NCBI GenBank assembly: GCA_007922195.1 | Contig: ML682059.1 | Span: 15,486,653 to 15,550,652 of the forward strand | Direction of reading: 5' to 3' | Source: Podocnemis expansa | Taxonomy: Eukaryota; Chordata; Testudines; Podocnemididae | DNA length: 64,000 nucleotides | Part shown: piece after piece, positions 1 to 12,123 of the stretch | Numbering within the stretch: the stretch's first letter is position 1 | How the letters are laid out: each line of letters opens with the position of its first letter | Made by a program: the position numbers and the translations under genes | Notes under the pieces: model-generated | Databases searched by the model: none | The model's input: the letters and a program-made list of their open reading frames with translations, nothing else | Told to the model about the DNA's origin: nothing

Positions 1-38
1 TCCCCAGCCCTTCCCTGCCCCAACTCCATGTTATGTTA

Positions 39-90
39 AATAAACAGTTTCAGTTTGAGACATATATTAATGCATGTCAGTGTTTTTATT
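39..90. promoter_or_regulatory. Facing poly(A) signals of the two Harbinger genes
   Basis: AATAAA on the + strand at 39-44 would end the SANT-like gene coming from outside the window. AATAAA on the - strand (TTTATT at 85-90) would end the transposase, whose stop codon is at 177-179. The complete copy has the same pair at 23319-23324 and 23360-23365. The two transcripts therefore meet tail to tail and probably overlap. Confidence 0.6.
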
Positions 91-176
91 GGGTGTGGTT
101 CACAGTGCGGGTGGATGGGTGGGGGCTGGCTGTGGGAGAACGGGGCAGAGGGTGGCTTGGGACAGGGCAGGCCTGG

Positions 177-1382
177 CCCTCAAAGTTCTTCTGTGGCAAA
201 ACTCTTCATAAGTGTGTCACGAACTGTGACAGCCCTCTGTGACGCCCACTCCCATGGGGGCACAGGTGTGGGTTGCACGTAGTGGCAGCCGAGGCGTTGT
301 GCTTCGTCTTGCCAGGTGGCAGCAACAGTCTCTCCCTGCAGCTCACAGAAGTTATGCAGGGCCACGCACACACTGATGATCTGTGTGATTGTCTCCTCTG
401 CAAAATGGAGGCATGTAAGTAGGCACCACCATGCCTTCAGCCGGCCAAATGCCCGCTCGACCACCTAGCGGCAGCAGCTCACACGGCAGTTGAAAAGCTG
501 CCGGCAGGGATCAAGGGGCCCTGTGTACGGGCACATGAGCCATGGGCGGAGCGGATAGGCTGCGTCAGCAGCAATGAGGACAGGCACCTCTACTCCCCCA
601 ACAGTGATGTTATGTGGGGGGAAGAAGGTGCCTGCCTCCATGCCCCAGTACAGGGCAGAGTTGCATAGGACCGTGGCATCGTGGGCCCTGGTTGTCCACA
701 AGGGCCTGCAGGATTACTGAGTAGTACCCCTTCCGATTCCGGTACTCAGCGGCTTGGTGCTCTGGGGCTCTCGCAGGGATGTGCTTTGCGTCCAGTATCC
801 CAGCACAATTGGGAAATCCCAGGATGGCCATGCCAGGAATGGGGTCCTGCAGCTCCCCTTGAGTGACCAGGCATTGCAGCAGGATCCTTTTGATGGCCCT
901 GATGACCTCCAGAAGCATGTTCCCAATGGTGGACCTCCCTATGCTGAAGAGGTGCGCCACGGACCTGTACGACTCAGGAGTGGCCATCTTCCAAAGAGCT
1001 ATGGCCACTCTTTTGTCGACAGGGATAGCTGGTCTCATGCTGGTGTCCCTTTGGTGCATGAGCGGGGCGAGTTCTGCTACGAGGTGGCTGAAGCTCGCAC
1101 TGCTCATGCGGAATTCCTCCACCACTGGTCGTCACCCCAGGTTCCGAGCACTACCCGCTCCCACCAGTCTGGGCTGGTCTCCTGGGCCCAGACCTCACGA
1201 GGCATAGAAGGGGGCAGGGGAACTAGGGCGGCTCTGCGGCCCAGAACAATGATAGCCTGGGACACAGCCTGGGCACCACCGGGGCCTGCAAGCAGAGTGT
1301 CCCACAACAGGAGGACACTCTGCAGGCGAGCAGAGGGTCTATTGACTGGACAGCGATGGCTAGGAAGCCGGGCAGCGTCCAT
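177..1382 (-). pseudogene. Harbinger DDE transposase pseudogene
   Basis: Family role: endonuclease-type transposase of PIF/Harbinger elements (relative of vertebrate HARBI1), acting in the nucleus with a SANT-like partner. The likely start is the minus-strand ATG at 1380-1382 (MDAARL...), about 60 bases past a TATA box. The N-terminal frame runs to about 1110, then shifts into a frame holding FRMSSASFSHLVAELAPL and the first catalytic Asp in GILDAKHIP. After YRNRKGYYSVILQALVDNQG near 700 the frame shifts again. The second Asp is in RAHDATVL and the third acidic residue is in VERAFGRLKA. A CAG-to-TAG stop lies just before VERAFGRLK (near 466), judged against the other copy. The frame ends in ATEEL at 180. 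About 400 codons in total; the two shifts and the stop make it non-functional. Confidence 0.87.
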
Positions 1383-1440
1383 CTCTCTGTCTTGCAGTCT
1401 CCTGCTAGCCAGAATGGACAGGGATGTGAAGTCAGTACCT

Positions 1441-1449
1441 GCTTTTATA
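1441..1449 (-). promoter_or_regulatory. TATA box of Harbinger transposase
   Basis: The minus strand reads TATAAAAGC about 60 bases upstream of the proposed ATG at 1382. The second Harbinger copy has CATAAAAGC at the matching place (24759-24767), with the same spacing to its ATG. The conserved position supports it as the transposase core promoter. Confidence 0.55.
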
Positions 1450-1684
1450 GGATTGGCTGGCCACATGGCTGCCAACATGGCCCAGTGAGGGGGCCGTGTT
1501 GCCACACCTCCCATGGTGCCCCTCTCCCAAAGTGAAATAGCAAGTCCTGTGTTTGGACGTGCTATTTTGCTTTGAGCTTTTCCCTTAATTCAAATTAACT
1601 TATTTTGAAATAAGGACTTTATTTTGAAATAACTCATTTCAAAATAACTTATTTCGAAATAACTATGTACGTGTGGACATAAGC

Positions 1685-2767
1685 TTAGTCTTTAAGTGCC
1701 ACAGAACTCCTTGCTTGTTTTAATCAGAATGACTCATTCAGTGTGAAAAAATAAGAGGTTTGGACTATACAACTTTATACTTATTACATATATGTGGTAT
1801 TTTGTAATACAATAGATAGTTATATAGTTTCAATTCATTGTGTGAATCTTTCCCTTTTAATTTTGTATGGGAGAACTGACTCCCTCAGATGTAAGCATCA
1901 TACTACTAAGACTTTCCTATATTATGTTTTGTATTACTAAAATAATACATAAACATATATACATATTTTCATTGTACTTTACAGTCAAAAGTTGCTATAA
2001 AACATATTTTACTCTTATTTATTAAAAACTGCCCTACCATGATGCAAAATATTGTAGACAAAATGAGACAGGCAAATCTCTAGGCACTGCAGATGTTGAA
2101 CAAGAATATTATAATGGAAATCATTCAGAATGTTTATTACTAGTTGTTATTCATGTTTTCAGACCAAAACACAGCAAACTTGAGTTTTGTGAAACTTTAA
2201 CAGTTTACATTTTATTTTAAATGTCTTCAAGTATCTGTTGAGTTTATCAGCTGAACTGATATTGAAGACAAGTTTTGTATCTTAATTAAAGAGGCAGTGA
2301 GATGAAAATATGCCCCTTAGAGCAGTAAAACTTGACCTTTAACAACTAAAGACTCACTTAAAATCAAAATGAGATGAAACCAAGAATACAAAAATGTATG
2401 TGACCATTTTATTAGAAAAATAGGAATTGCTGAAAAGGAGCAGAAAAGACCCAGCATGGCATATGATTCCTCACTCTGACCTGCATGAGAGCCATACATT
2501 GGCTTCTGCAGAATGAAATGACATAGGTTAAGTATTACTGTAATCAAATGCTGCGAGTGTTGTGGTTGTTGTTCTCATTTTCTCCTGATTATTTCATGTG
2601 AAGCTGTTCAGAATATGAAATCACATGCCCCATTCATTTATATAGTTTTAGGTCTCCTTTTAGCAACTTATTTTGCAAGTGAACACCATCACTGCTTGAT
2701 TGCATGTTTTTTTTAATGGGCAAAGGAAGTGGTATTTTCATATAGGCACATTATTAACATTGTTCTT
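1685..2767. other. AT-rich non-coding sequence
   Basis: No recognisable gene or repeat family. The only open frame of note (76 codons, minus strand, 2317-2547) has no familiar domain and looks like chance. Confidence 0.6.
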
Positions 2768-2858
2768 TGGAGTAGCTGTGCTAGTCTGGTTCAGCAAAAC
2801 AAAATGAGTCCTGTGTCACTTTTAAAGACTAACACATTTATTCATCACATGAGTTTTA
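2768..2858 (+). repeat. Short retroposon-like repeat, copy 1 of 3
   Basis: The order of words is GTGCTAGTCTGGTTCAGCAAAAC, then GAGTCCTGTGTCACTTTTAAAGACTAACACATTTATT, then CATGAGTTTT. I know this as an interspersed repeat of reptile genomes, but I cannot assign its class with certainty. The same order occurs at 47217-47333 (+) and 62384-62506 (-). Confidence 0.65.
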
Positions 2859-3206
2859 AAAGTGTCACAGTACTTTTTTTTTATTTTTATTATTTTTAAT
2901 TACTGTGGGTCACTTATTTGAACTGGAGATCTCTCTTGCATATTTTTATGCACATGAAATTCTCACTTAATATTTTGGTAGATCTGTGTGGGGACTGTAA
3001 TAAAGATTCACCAAGCCAGCTGGAAAGGAAAATACAGGTGCAAAATACCAGTTATGAAACATATTCTGCCTGTTATGCTGTAGGAACCCACGTTAATGTA
3101 TAAATTAGCCCGTAATTCCATTTGATATGAGAGATACTGTAAAAAAATACAGCTAGAAAACTAAAATGATAAAGATGATATAGCTGAGTTAACTCCTTGT
3201 TACTTA
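2859..3206. other. AT-rich non-coding sequence
   Basis: Contains a T/A-rich run at 2874-2900 and a chance 61-codon frame. Nothing recognised. Confidence 0.55.
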
Positions 3207-4164
3207 ATAGATTTATAGATTGCAAGTTCAGCCTGGATGTCCTGCATTACACAGGCCATATAGCTTTCCCAAAGTCATTCTAGAGCAAGGCTGTTAGAAA
3301 AAAGTCCAGTCTTGATTTAGAAATTGTTGATGGAGAATCGACCATGCCCCTTTGATAAGTCATTCCAGTGGTTTAGTATTCTCACTGTGAAAATGTATGC
3401 CTTATTTCCAGTTTAAATTTTTCTAGCTTTAACTTTCATTGGATTGTATTACATCATTCTCTGCTAGACTGAAAAGCCAATTATTAATTATTTGCTGCCC
3501 ATGTACATACTTATAAACTGTAACCAAGTTTCCCCTTCACCTTCTATTTGTTAAGCTAATTAGATTGAGCTCCTTGAGTCTATCACTTTAAGGGTAGGTC
3601 TACACAGCAAAGAAAAGCCTGTAGCTGACCCATGTCAGCCAGCTTGGGCTTCGGCTGTGAGACTATTTCATTGCTGCATACACTTCTGGGCTCAGGCTGA
3701 AGCTTGAGCTATAGGACTGTGCTACATGGAAGAGTCTAAGAACATGGACTCCAGTCCAAGTTCAGAAGTCTGCATAGCAATGAAAGAGCTTTGTGAACCC
3801 AGGTCTGCTGACACAAGCCAGCCATGAGTTTTTCTTTGCTGCTTACACACACAATAAGAAAAGTTTTATAATTCTTTAATTATTCTCATGGGTCTTCTTT
3901 GAACTTTCTCCAAGGTGTCAACATTGTTCTTGAATTGTGGACTTCAAGTACCTGTAATACTCCAGCAGTGGTTACACCAGAGCCAAATATAGATTAAAAT
4001 AACCACTCTCCTCATATGCGAGATTCCTTTGTGTACACATCCAAAGATTACTTTAGCCCTCATGGCTACAGTGTTTCACTTTTTCTGTTCGGCTGCTTAT
4101 CTTCTATGATCTCAAAATATTTTTTCCGAGTTGCTGCTTCCTGAGATAGAGGGTAATACTTATG
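3207..4164 (-). mobile_element. CR1 LINE remnant carrying two nested DNA elements
   Basis: The + strand reads as the reverse complement of the CR1 3' half. Matching words, in family order, are 'cctgcattacacaggcc', 'gatggagaatcgaccatg', 'ctctgctagactgaaaagcc', 'tagattgagctccttgag' and 'gcttcctgagatagagg'. A 263-bp DNA element at 3592-3854 interrupts it after 'cactttaag', and the MITE at 4165 interrupts it again near its inner end. No reverse transcriptase frame is open, so it is an old 5'-truncated copy. Confidence 0.85.
3592..3854. mobile_element. Small non-autonomous DNA transposon inside CR1
   Basis: The ends are inverted: one side has CAGCAAAGAAAA, the other TTTTTCTTTGCTG. TAA flanks both sides (3589-3591 and 3855-3857). 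Removing the 263 bases rejoins the CR1 sequence. It has no coding capacity and lacks the TTCGAA arrays of the Harbinger MITEs, so it is a different family. Confidence 0.65.
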
Positions 4165-4672
4165 GGCTATGTCCACACGTACATCTTTATTTTGAAATAA
4201 GTTATTTTGAAACGAGTTATTTCAAAATAAAGTCCTTATTTCAAAATAAGTTAATTCAAATTAAGGGAAAAGCTCAAAGCAAAATAGCATGTCCAAACAC
4301 AGGACTTGCTATTTCACTTTAGGAGACCAGCACTATGGGATTTGTGGCAACATGGCCCCCTCCCTGGGCTATGCCCCCCCCCAATATAGGCTAAAAGGAA
4401 GGCACCTTGGGACGGAGAAGGGCAAAAGTGTTATTTCAAAATAATGGTTATTTCAAAATAACATGTCTGAACGGCATTATGTCAAAATAACCATTTCAAA
4501 ATAACAGCCATTTTGATTTAAAGGAGGTTTAAGCTATTTTGAAATGGCGGCTCTTATTTCCAAATGACGGAGCCTATTATTTCAAAATAAGAATATGTCG
4601 TGTGGACCTAATCTCTTTTATTTCGAAATAACCAGTGTTATTTCAAAATAAAAGAGACGTGTGGACATATCC
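4165..4672. mobile_element. Harbinger MITE, TTCGAA type, TSD ATG
   Basis: A 508-bp element from GGCTATGTCCACACG to its inverted copy, with ATG on both sides (4162-4164, 4673-4675). Both arms are arrays of TTATTTCGAAATAA-type blocks. The centre (about 4280-4420) resembles the subterminal part of the coding Harbinger at 1480-1560 ('gtggcaacatggcccc'). It is closely similar along its length to 53792-54284, and it sits inside a CR1. Confidence 0.85.
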
Positions 4673-4675
4673 ATG

Positions 4676-6002
4676 GAGTTACTGTTACCAAGACAGTTAT
4701 CAAATTCAAGAACATAATTATCCACATTTATCCATTAAGAAATGCAGTTTACATTTCTGAAAGAAAATTAACTTTATGAAGAATGATGAATTTTTAAATG
4801 CCCCTTAGACTGATGTTGGCGCCAAAACACAAGGAACATCATAGTTCCAGGATAGATTTGGATTAGGATCCATATACAGGAGAAAGAAAGTGTGCACATT
4901 AAAAAACTTAGGGCAAATGCACTTGATCCTCCTTAAATTAAATAGTCTTTCCAGCACAATCATTACTATGTAGGTGTAAACTCTGGCTGACTAGCATCAA
5001 TATCGGCCATATTCGCACACTTAGTTATGTGGGTAAAAAATACCACTGTGCTAATGGCAGGCCGGGTGTCACCTCATGCCAAGGCCTGGGGCCTCACTGA
5101 ACTCTGGCAAATGCATAGTTGGAAACCAGCCTGCCTCATCTTTGGGTTAGTATAGTTAAAATAGTTACTAATGATTATAGGAATGTGTTCATTCAGACTT
5201 TACAGAATGCTTGGTAGGATTCTCATGTATTAATACAACATTCTGTTTTTTATTGTTCTAACTGCCCTGGAGCTAGCAAAAGTGTTTCTACTCAAGGTGG
5301 AAATCACAGCCCCACCTTGAAATACAAACAAAGCCTATGTGTCTCCCAGATGCTCTTACCACCATCTCCTCTCCAGTCCTGCCTTGGCAGAACAACTATA
5401 TGAGCACTCTCACAGCCACCAACTGCCTGCTTGTCTGAAAACAACCAGGGCAGGACATTGCCTTGTATGTAAACTAGATCTTGTTTCAAAGAATAAAGAG
5501 ATTCATTTCAATTTATTTCCTTCAATTAGAATAGTTTATGATGGTTTTGAGCACCAAAGTTAAACCTCATATTCCTGTGTAAAAAATAATCTGTAGAAAT
5601 TCCAGTTTTCACAAGGTCTGCATTCTATAACAAAAATACAGGTCAGATGGACTCCTTTATCTCTTCATTCTTCCATAGCGTGTATGTTTTCTTGACCTCA
5701 ATATAGTGAAACAACAATCCCAGATCCAGCAACAGCCTGCAGGGTTCCAGGTTTGTTTCTGGATGCTCAGGAAGCTTGTGAGATTTGCTCACACAATTTT
5801 TGTTATACCCCAGAGCTGTGCATCTGCTGGTCAGGAATCTAATATTCTCTTTGAACTTTCTTAGCATCCTATTGCATGCTGTGATCCATAATTAACACAC
5901 ATAAACTATGTTAACTCCTTGACGTGGGAGGTTTTGCTGCATCCAATACCTGGAATGGACATGACATGGGAAAAATTCAGCTGTTGCTAAAGAAAACACA
6001 CT
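4676..6002. other. Non-coding sequence
   Basis: No recognised repeat or gene. Short frames on both strands at 5304-5867 (61-74 codons) show no known motif. Confidence 0.55.
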
Positions 6003-6284
6003 GGGTGGGTTCACACAGGGCTTTTATTTTGAAACAACACTGGTTCTTTCGAAATAAAAGTCCCTATGTCCACACGATGCTTTCTTGTTTCGAAAGGAGG
6101 GAGCTCCTCGTTTTGAAACAAGAGCCTCGTTTTGAAACAGCTTAAACCCACTTTGCTTTCCATTATTTCGAAAACACTTTTTTGTTATTTCTAAATAAGG
6201 TGTTTCGAAATAAGGCTTTATTTTGAAACAGGCTTGTTTCAAAATGGCTTGTTTCAAAACAAGCACTTGTGTGTGCACATAGCC
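6003..6284. mobile_element. Harbinger MITE, mixed TTCGAA type
   Basis: The left end GGGTGGGTTCACAC pairs imperfectly with the right end, which reads inverted GGCTATGTGCACACAC. The interior has TTTCGAAATAA and GTTTTGAAACA blocks almost end to end and little unique sequence. No exact target duplication is visible, so the ends are approximate. Confidence 0.75.
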
Positions 6285-8210
6285 CATGACATGCAGGCCT
6301 ACCTTAAAACCGCAAGCAAGAAACTTTAGAGTTTCCACTAGTCACTCCATTTTGATGTAGTATTTCAGGGGTCTGGAGTTAATGATGCCACTGCTTCCCC
6401 AGTCTAATGCAATAGCTGGCACAGTGAAACAGAAAAGGGTGGCATAGAAGTCTAAATTATAAGTTAACTGTTAATTTTAATGTTATTATTTTCCTTTTGT
6501 TCTTTTGCATTGTTTTATATTATCTAAAGTATATTAAAATAAATTCAGTGCTGAAAAAGAAAAAGTGTGTCAGATTGAGAATCCTGGAGATTGAGGTCAT
6601 TTATGTGTCAGTTGTGCAGGTATGATACAGATGCCATGCCCCCTACAATGGGCATTGGTCCCAGCCTAGAAGATTCACTTTCTCTGGGTAAGAGAGAAGT
6701 TCAGTCTTTTTACCTGTCAATCCCTGGCAGTCTGTGTGCTGAGATAGCCAACAAATGTTACAATTTCAGCCAGTGGTGTTGAGATAGGTACTTGTACATA
6801 AAATAGGAAATGGGAAAAGACCATGTGAGAACTGTGAGAGCAAGTCCACCCCACCATAAGTCACCAAATCATTTTGTGTAGTCCATTAAAAAGTAACAGA
6901 TGGTAAACGACCAGAGTTAATAAGCTGATACAGAGTTTCCAAATTAAATAACTAGGATTAGAATCTCAACGATGACCAAGAAGCTCTGAGAAGAGTTGAG
7001 AGGGGAAAGTACCCAAATAAAACATAGCTTAAATATTTTCTGTATATTTGCTGAACAAGTTAGAATACCAAGTTTGTAAAATTTATGGTAAGTTCACAGA
7101 TAGTGTGCTATCAGAAAAAAAGGGCAACATTTATTAAAAAAAATATTTGCAATGAATAGCTCAATCGGCTCAAGTAATAACATTTGATAAAACAAATCTA
7201 GGTGTCATTTGCAATGGTGACTTAGAGGTTAAATGATCCATAACCCAGAGCCATCTGGCTATTCATTTGCAAAGGTTTTCATGGTAATAAGCAAAATTAA
7301 GGCAAAGAAGAAAAAATGTCAATAAAAAAGTAGGGGACCATCCTATAATTGATGGATCATTGACATGGCACAGTGTTAGTAGTGGTGTAGAAGCATCATG
7401 TCAGTGCATAGTCAAAGAGCTTTAATCTGCTGGTTAGTGACATATTGGACCTTAATTACTTCAAAGGAGATATTATGCTGTGCTGTGTCTAGTGGCAGAG
7501 TTATGGCCCCTTAATCCGTCCTTGCCAGTGATATCTCTATCACTCTATTCAAAGTTTTGTGACTGCTCTGTGGGTTAAGGGGCTCTGATATGATAAACTG
7601 TAACAGTATAACAACAACATTAACGGGTGCTCGCTTATTTAACAAATACATTGTCAAATCAATATGCTGTACTGCCCATTCTGTTACTCTAAAACTAATT
7701 AATATTTTAAGTTATATCTCCTGAATAATTACAGGGATGTTTATTCTGTCATCTAGCCCAACCCATATTTTCTTTTACTTCCATATCCAATGTAATAAAT
7801 AACTGTTAAAATATACTTAAATGCAGAGGTTTCCTTTTTTTTTTTTTGGTTTGTTTTTTAAATACAGAATTTTGTTTTGTTTTGTTTTGAATTTTTTTGT
7901 TTGTTTGTTTTTAGTGTTGGCATAGTAGTTTGCTGTATTGGCAAATATTTTCTTTTTATAACTTTATGTGTTTTATCTCAACATTTGCAAGACATTGTCA
8001 CTGCCAATATAGCCATATAGCTATTACTGTCCTGCATGATTGGATAATCACCATGAATACAAATTTGTTACAGTCCTTCTTTCCTCCTGACTGAAGTGGA
8101 GACCAAGATTCCTGTTCATAAACACACAAATAAAGAGAGGAACACAAGGTGGAATGGTCAGGGCTCTGTAGTAAGCAAACTGGGTAGAAGATTATCCCAA
8201 AGTCTCAACT
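6285..8210. other. AT-rich non-coding sequence with T-rich tract
   Basis: No gene or known repeat seen. 7830-7915 is a low-complexity T-rich tract with TTTTG and TTTG runs. Confidence 0.55.
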
Positions 8211-8707
8211 GCTATGTTTACACTCAAAAATGCTAGTTCAAATTAAGTCAGTTTGCATTAATTAGTGCAAACTAATTTTGATTAATTTGAACTAACTTAG
8301 TTTGAAGTAGCATGTCCACACTAGAAATCTAAATCGAACTAGCATGTCCATGCACAGGACTTGCTAGTTTGACTCAGGAGGGGGGCACCGTGGGAAGTGG
8401 AGCAACATGGCACCCAAGTAGGACCATCCCCCCACCCAATCCCATAGAAAGAGAAAGGCATTTCCTTCCTTGTGCCATGCATCCTGGGAGTCAGAAGGTC
8501 AAACCATGTTTAATTCGAGTTAACAGTTAGTTCAAACTAATGCATCCATATTGGGTTAGTTCGAACTAATAAGTTCAAGCTAACTGTTAGTTTGAATTTA
8601 AGGCAGGTTTTACTATTTCAAAATAAGCTTTTCCAGTGTGGACATGCACTAATTTAGTTTGAATTAATCCTCCTTAATTCAAACTAAATTCCCTATGTAG
8701 ATGTAGT
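8211..8707. mobile_element. Harbinger-like MITE, TTTGAATTAA type
   Basis: The ends are GCTATGTTTACACT and its diverged inverted partner near 8693-8707. The arms use the AATT version of the palindromic block (for example TTCAAATTAA, TTTGAATTAA). The centre has the shared words 'agcatgtcc', 'caggacttgctag' and 'gggaagtggagcaacatgg' found in other family members. Confidence 0.75.
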
Positions 8708-10155
8708 GAGTGAGTCTGCTTTTGTGTAGTCTGGAATGCATGGATTGCTGATGTTCTTAGCTTTCCTTGGGAAAAGAATCTGAGGCATAGAGCTGGCTGG
8801 ACAACAGATTTTCCACCTTATACAAAGTTTATAGATTTAGAAAATGAAATCATCCCAAGTCAAGATGAAAAGCCAAATTTTTACAGTTTCAAAATTCCAC
8901 CCCTCCTGAAACCCCCTTGTTGTTGATCACCCATTTGCCTTTTTACAACATAAAATAAAGTAAATTTTAGAATAAAAATTCATTTTGAAATAGAAACTTT
9001 TCATGCCAAAAATGTCAACAACTGTCATCTTCACATATTTTTTCCATTTATTTCCTAAACAGAACATCATGAAAACTGATACAATGTAATGAAATTTTTA
9101 TTTAATAAAAAAATGGCATTTTCTCACAGAAAATTATCTCAATCTTTTGCCTGACCAGTCCTAGCCATGAGTTCTTCAGCATGGTTGCTGTAACTGCATT
9201 TAATATGGTACTAGGAGATGAGCATTACTTGAGGAGGCCAATCCGTACTCAAAATTGTGGAATGACTTTCTCCACTGATATTAGAGAAGACAAGCACACT
9301 TCCTGCATCAGCTAAAATTTTGGTCGGAAGGCATGAAATCTAGGATTTCAGTATAGGTCGCTAACTTGGCAGCAGATCAAATCAATACAAATATATATGA
9401 GATGGTCCCACTGAATTCCATGATGGTCAGATTCTTACACCTCTCAAGGCTAATATTGTCTATTGTAAGTACATTTTAAAGGCATAACAAGATGCAGTCA
9501 ATGCAAACTCTACCACTCTTCCCAATCTTCATTATTTTATAGAAGTAACACTGAAATGCATCACTTTTGTTCTGTTTTCAACATACACTTCTAATTCTAA
9601 ATTCTATATCTGATAAGCCTTTGTATGTCTAGATGCACCTGTTATTTATCTCAAAGAATAGCTATTGTTATTGATGTTCTTGTTATGGTAGTGTCTATGG
9701 TAGTAAATAGCTATTTCATTCCTGTGTTCCAACATGGGGTGCTCTTTAAAATGCTTTGCTGTTTTTGCCTCCAATCTTGGAGTGCTCACAAACAACCTTT
9801 AGCTTGTTAAGTCCCTTCCAGTCTTTCACTAGCCTGAAATTACACTTTGAGGTGATACCAGTACACTCCCAGTCTTCAACTTTTCCCCAGAAATGTATGT
9901 CCTGTGCTGCCCAGCCGTCTCTTGGACCATAGAAGCTCATTTATAGTACTTCATTTTTATTAATAGAAATGATATGCTCAAACCCTGTTATCCCAGAGTT
10001 TCACAAACATTTCAGTTCAAACACACTGGATTAGATAAAACAATTAAACAAGTTTGTTAACTACAGAGATAGCTTTTATGTGAATACAAGTAAGGAGAAA
10101 TAAAAGACAAAAGTGGTTACAAAAGCAGTAAAGATAAAGTGCAACTAGAGTCTTA
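8708..10155. other. AT-rich non-coding sequence
   Basis: Nothing recognised; only chance open frames of about 60 codons near 9625-9940. Confidence 0.55.
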
Positions 10156-10752
10156 GGGCTTGTCTATACTGGGGGGTGGAGTTGTAATTCAGTTTTAATC
10201 TGTCAAATTACAGGTGAGGGCGAACGATAATGGCAAATTGCTTGCTCAGGATCTCACATTCCCACTGCTCATTTTATTTCCTGAAATGCATTGCAAGGTG
10301 GGTAATAGGTGAAGAGGCTTATGGGGAGGCAGTTATGCTTCCCTCACTCTGCCTCCCCTCTTCTTTAAACAAGGAAAAAAAAAGGGAGAGAAAAAAAGAA
10401 AAGAAAAAGCTTTCCTTGCTGTTTCTGTGCCACAAGCACAACAGAAAGACACAGTGCTTCATGCAGAGAGGAGAAATAATTAAAAACTTGCCAGGGCTCC
10501 AGGAGGAGCTATGTTGCTGTGACATAGCAGACAGGAAAAAACAGAATAGCTACTTGTTAGCTACTCAGAACTAAATTTGAATGGTAGATTTCAACTTTCG
10601 TGCTATGCCACTTGTATTGGTGGTGTTAGCAGGTTGAATTACAGCTTCTTTCCCACCCCCCAAATTTACTGCTGTGACAGTGGAGACACAGACTGCAGAA
10701 GCTTAAGGTAAGCAGCATTATGTCAAACTTCTCTGTCAGTGTAGACCAGGGC
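10156..10752. mobile_element. Non-autonomous DNA transposon, TSD TTA
   Basis: A 597-bp element with terminal repeats GGGCTTGTCTATACT and (inverted) GCCCTGGTCTACACT, flanked by TTA at 10153-10155 and 10753-10755. A TTA duplication fits the Harbinger TWA rule. It lacks the palindrome arrays. An A/G-rich run at 10373-10410 lies inside. The 114-codon frame across it (10230-10574) is lysine-rich low complexity and not a credible gene. Confidence 0.65.
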
Positions 10753-10755
10753 TTA

Positions 10756-11941
10756 CTTAATAAACTCTGTTAAATAATAAACTTTGTTAAAGCAAAATTT
10801 CTCTTATGACATGCTGTCAATAGTTTACTGAGCAGATTTTTAAGGAGGGACCCCTTCCTCTGGGTAATGGGTGCCTTCTTTGTTCTTTGAGTGGCACAGG
10901 AGGGGCTCCTGGGTGTGTTGGTGCCTCATTTTTATAGTGTTGGTTCCCTTTTGAGAAAACATTTCCAACTGAGTACCAGAATAAATTGTACAGGGAAGGA
11001 TTTCTCTTACTGTTTTTCCCCACTTTTTAGCACTCCCTTTGTGCCTGATGACTCTTTTTAGGGCTCAAATTTAAATTAAGCAGAGTACATATTTCTTTTG
11101 TTTGATATGTATCTATTTGCCAACTTCTGTTTGGGCAGGGCCGTGGTTTGGAACATTAAACCATACAGTGGAACCTTATAATTTATACATAATGTTGCTA
11201 TGTATATTTTGTCAGGAGAATACTGACCAGCAAATTATGAGTTTTCAAATGATACCCCATAAGGCATACTTTGTGAAAAGTTTATTGCAATAGTGTACAA
11301 GTGATGAATACAGAGGTATAGATTGACACAGACCCTCACTAACAGCTGGTCCCCGTTTTGCTGGCAGTTGTGCAACATAAGTGAAAAGTTTAGAATCAAA
11401 ATAAATTTCTTTTTTAAAAAAATGAAACAATCCTAAATGTGAGTAAGCACTTGCAAAATGTAACAATTAAAATAAAAAATAATTTTTGCACTTCAGGAGT
11501 GCAAACCATTCTCTAATATTGGAAAATAAAAGCAAGTAAAATTTGAAAAGACATGCACATGTAGAAACAATGCTTTAGGCCAGGGACCTGGAGACCACTC
11601 TGAATTGGAGGATGAATTTACATTCTTGTCTTAAAGGTTTTTTTTTTTTTTTTTTTAATAACAAAGCAGGAAAATGTACCTCCTGTTCATTTATTTCTCA
11701 TTTTCTAAAGATCCTGGGTACTAGAACATGTGTTTAAATAGCTTCTTAAGATAATGCTATTCAGTTGTCTTGTAAATCTTCAGGAAAGGAGTGTAATCTA
11801 AAGAAATAGAAGTAACTTAGCTTAAAGAGTTTATTGTTCTCCATAACCAAAAGTACAGTCCATTTTTTATTCAGATAATGCAGATTTATACTTTAAGTAG
11901 CTAATTAGAGGAAATGGTAAGGATGGAGTCGTAGACTCATA
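10756..11941. other. AT-rich non-coding sequence
   Basis: Contains a poly-T run at about 11638-11656; no gene or repeat family recognised. Confidence 0.55.
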
Positions 11942-12116
11942 GGCTATGTCTACACTTAGATGGTTAGTTTGAATTAACTGAATTTGAATTAATTAATGCA
12001 AACTAATAATTATTAGTTTGAACTAACCTAATTCGACTTAACACAGCCACACTAGAAACCCTAATTCAAACTAGCATGTCCATGTGCAGGACTGGCTAGT
12101 TCGAATCAGATAGGGA
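11942..12116. mobile_element. Harbinger-like MITE fragment, AATT type
   Basis: Starts with GGCTATGTCTACACT and runs through TTTGAATTAA blocks to 'ggactggctagttcgaatcag', then stops where the LTR-like segment begins. The right half and right terminal repeat are missing, and I do not find them beyond 13320. Confidence 0.75.
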
Positions 12117-12123
12117 GCGCTAT

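Larger units (their letters stand above)
1..1684 (-). mobile_element. Harbinger DNA transposon, decayed, left end outside window
   Basis: This is the transposase half of a PIF/Harbinger-type transposon. The right terminal inverted repeat is at about 1660-1684 and reads, inverted, GCTTATGTCCACACGTACAT. Just inside it, 1560-1660 holds TTATTTCGAAATAA-type palindromes, many with the central CpG changed to TG or CA. The minus strand carries a broken DDE transposase. The layout matches the complete copy at 21866-25036, so the partner SANT-like gene should lie to the left of base 1. The subterminal stretch 1480-1684 also resembles the interiors of the short elements at 4165 and 53792, which suggests that those are deletion derivatives of this type. 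Confidence 0.88.

Noticed and set aside
754..1488. 244-codon + strand frame over the first Harbinger
   Set aside because: Antisense shadow of the GC-rich transposase; no domain of its own.
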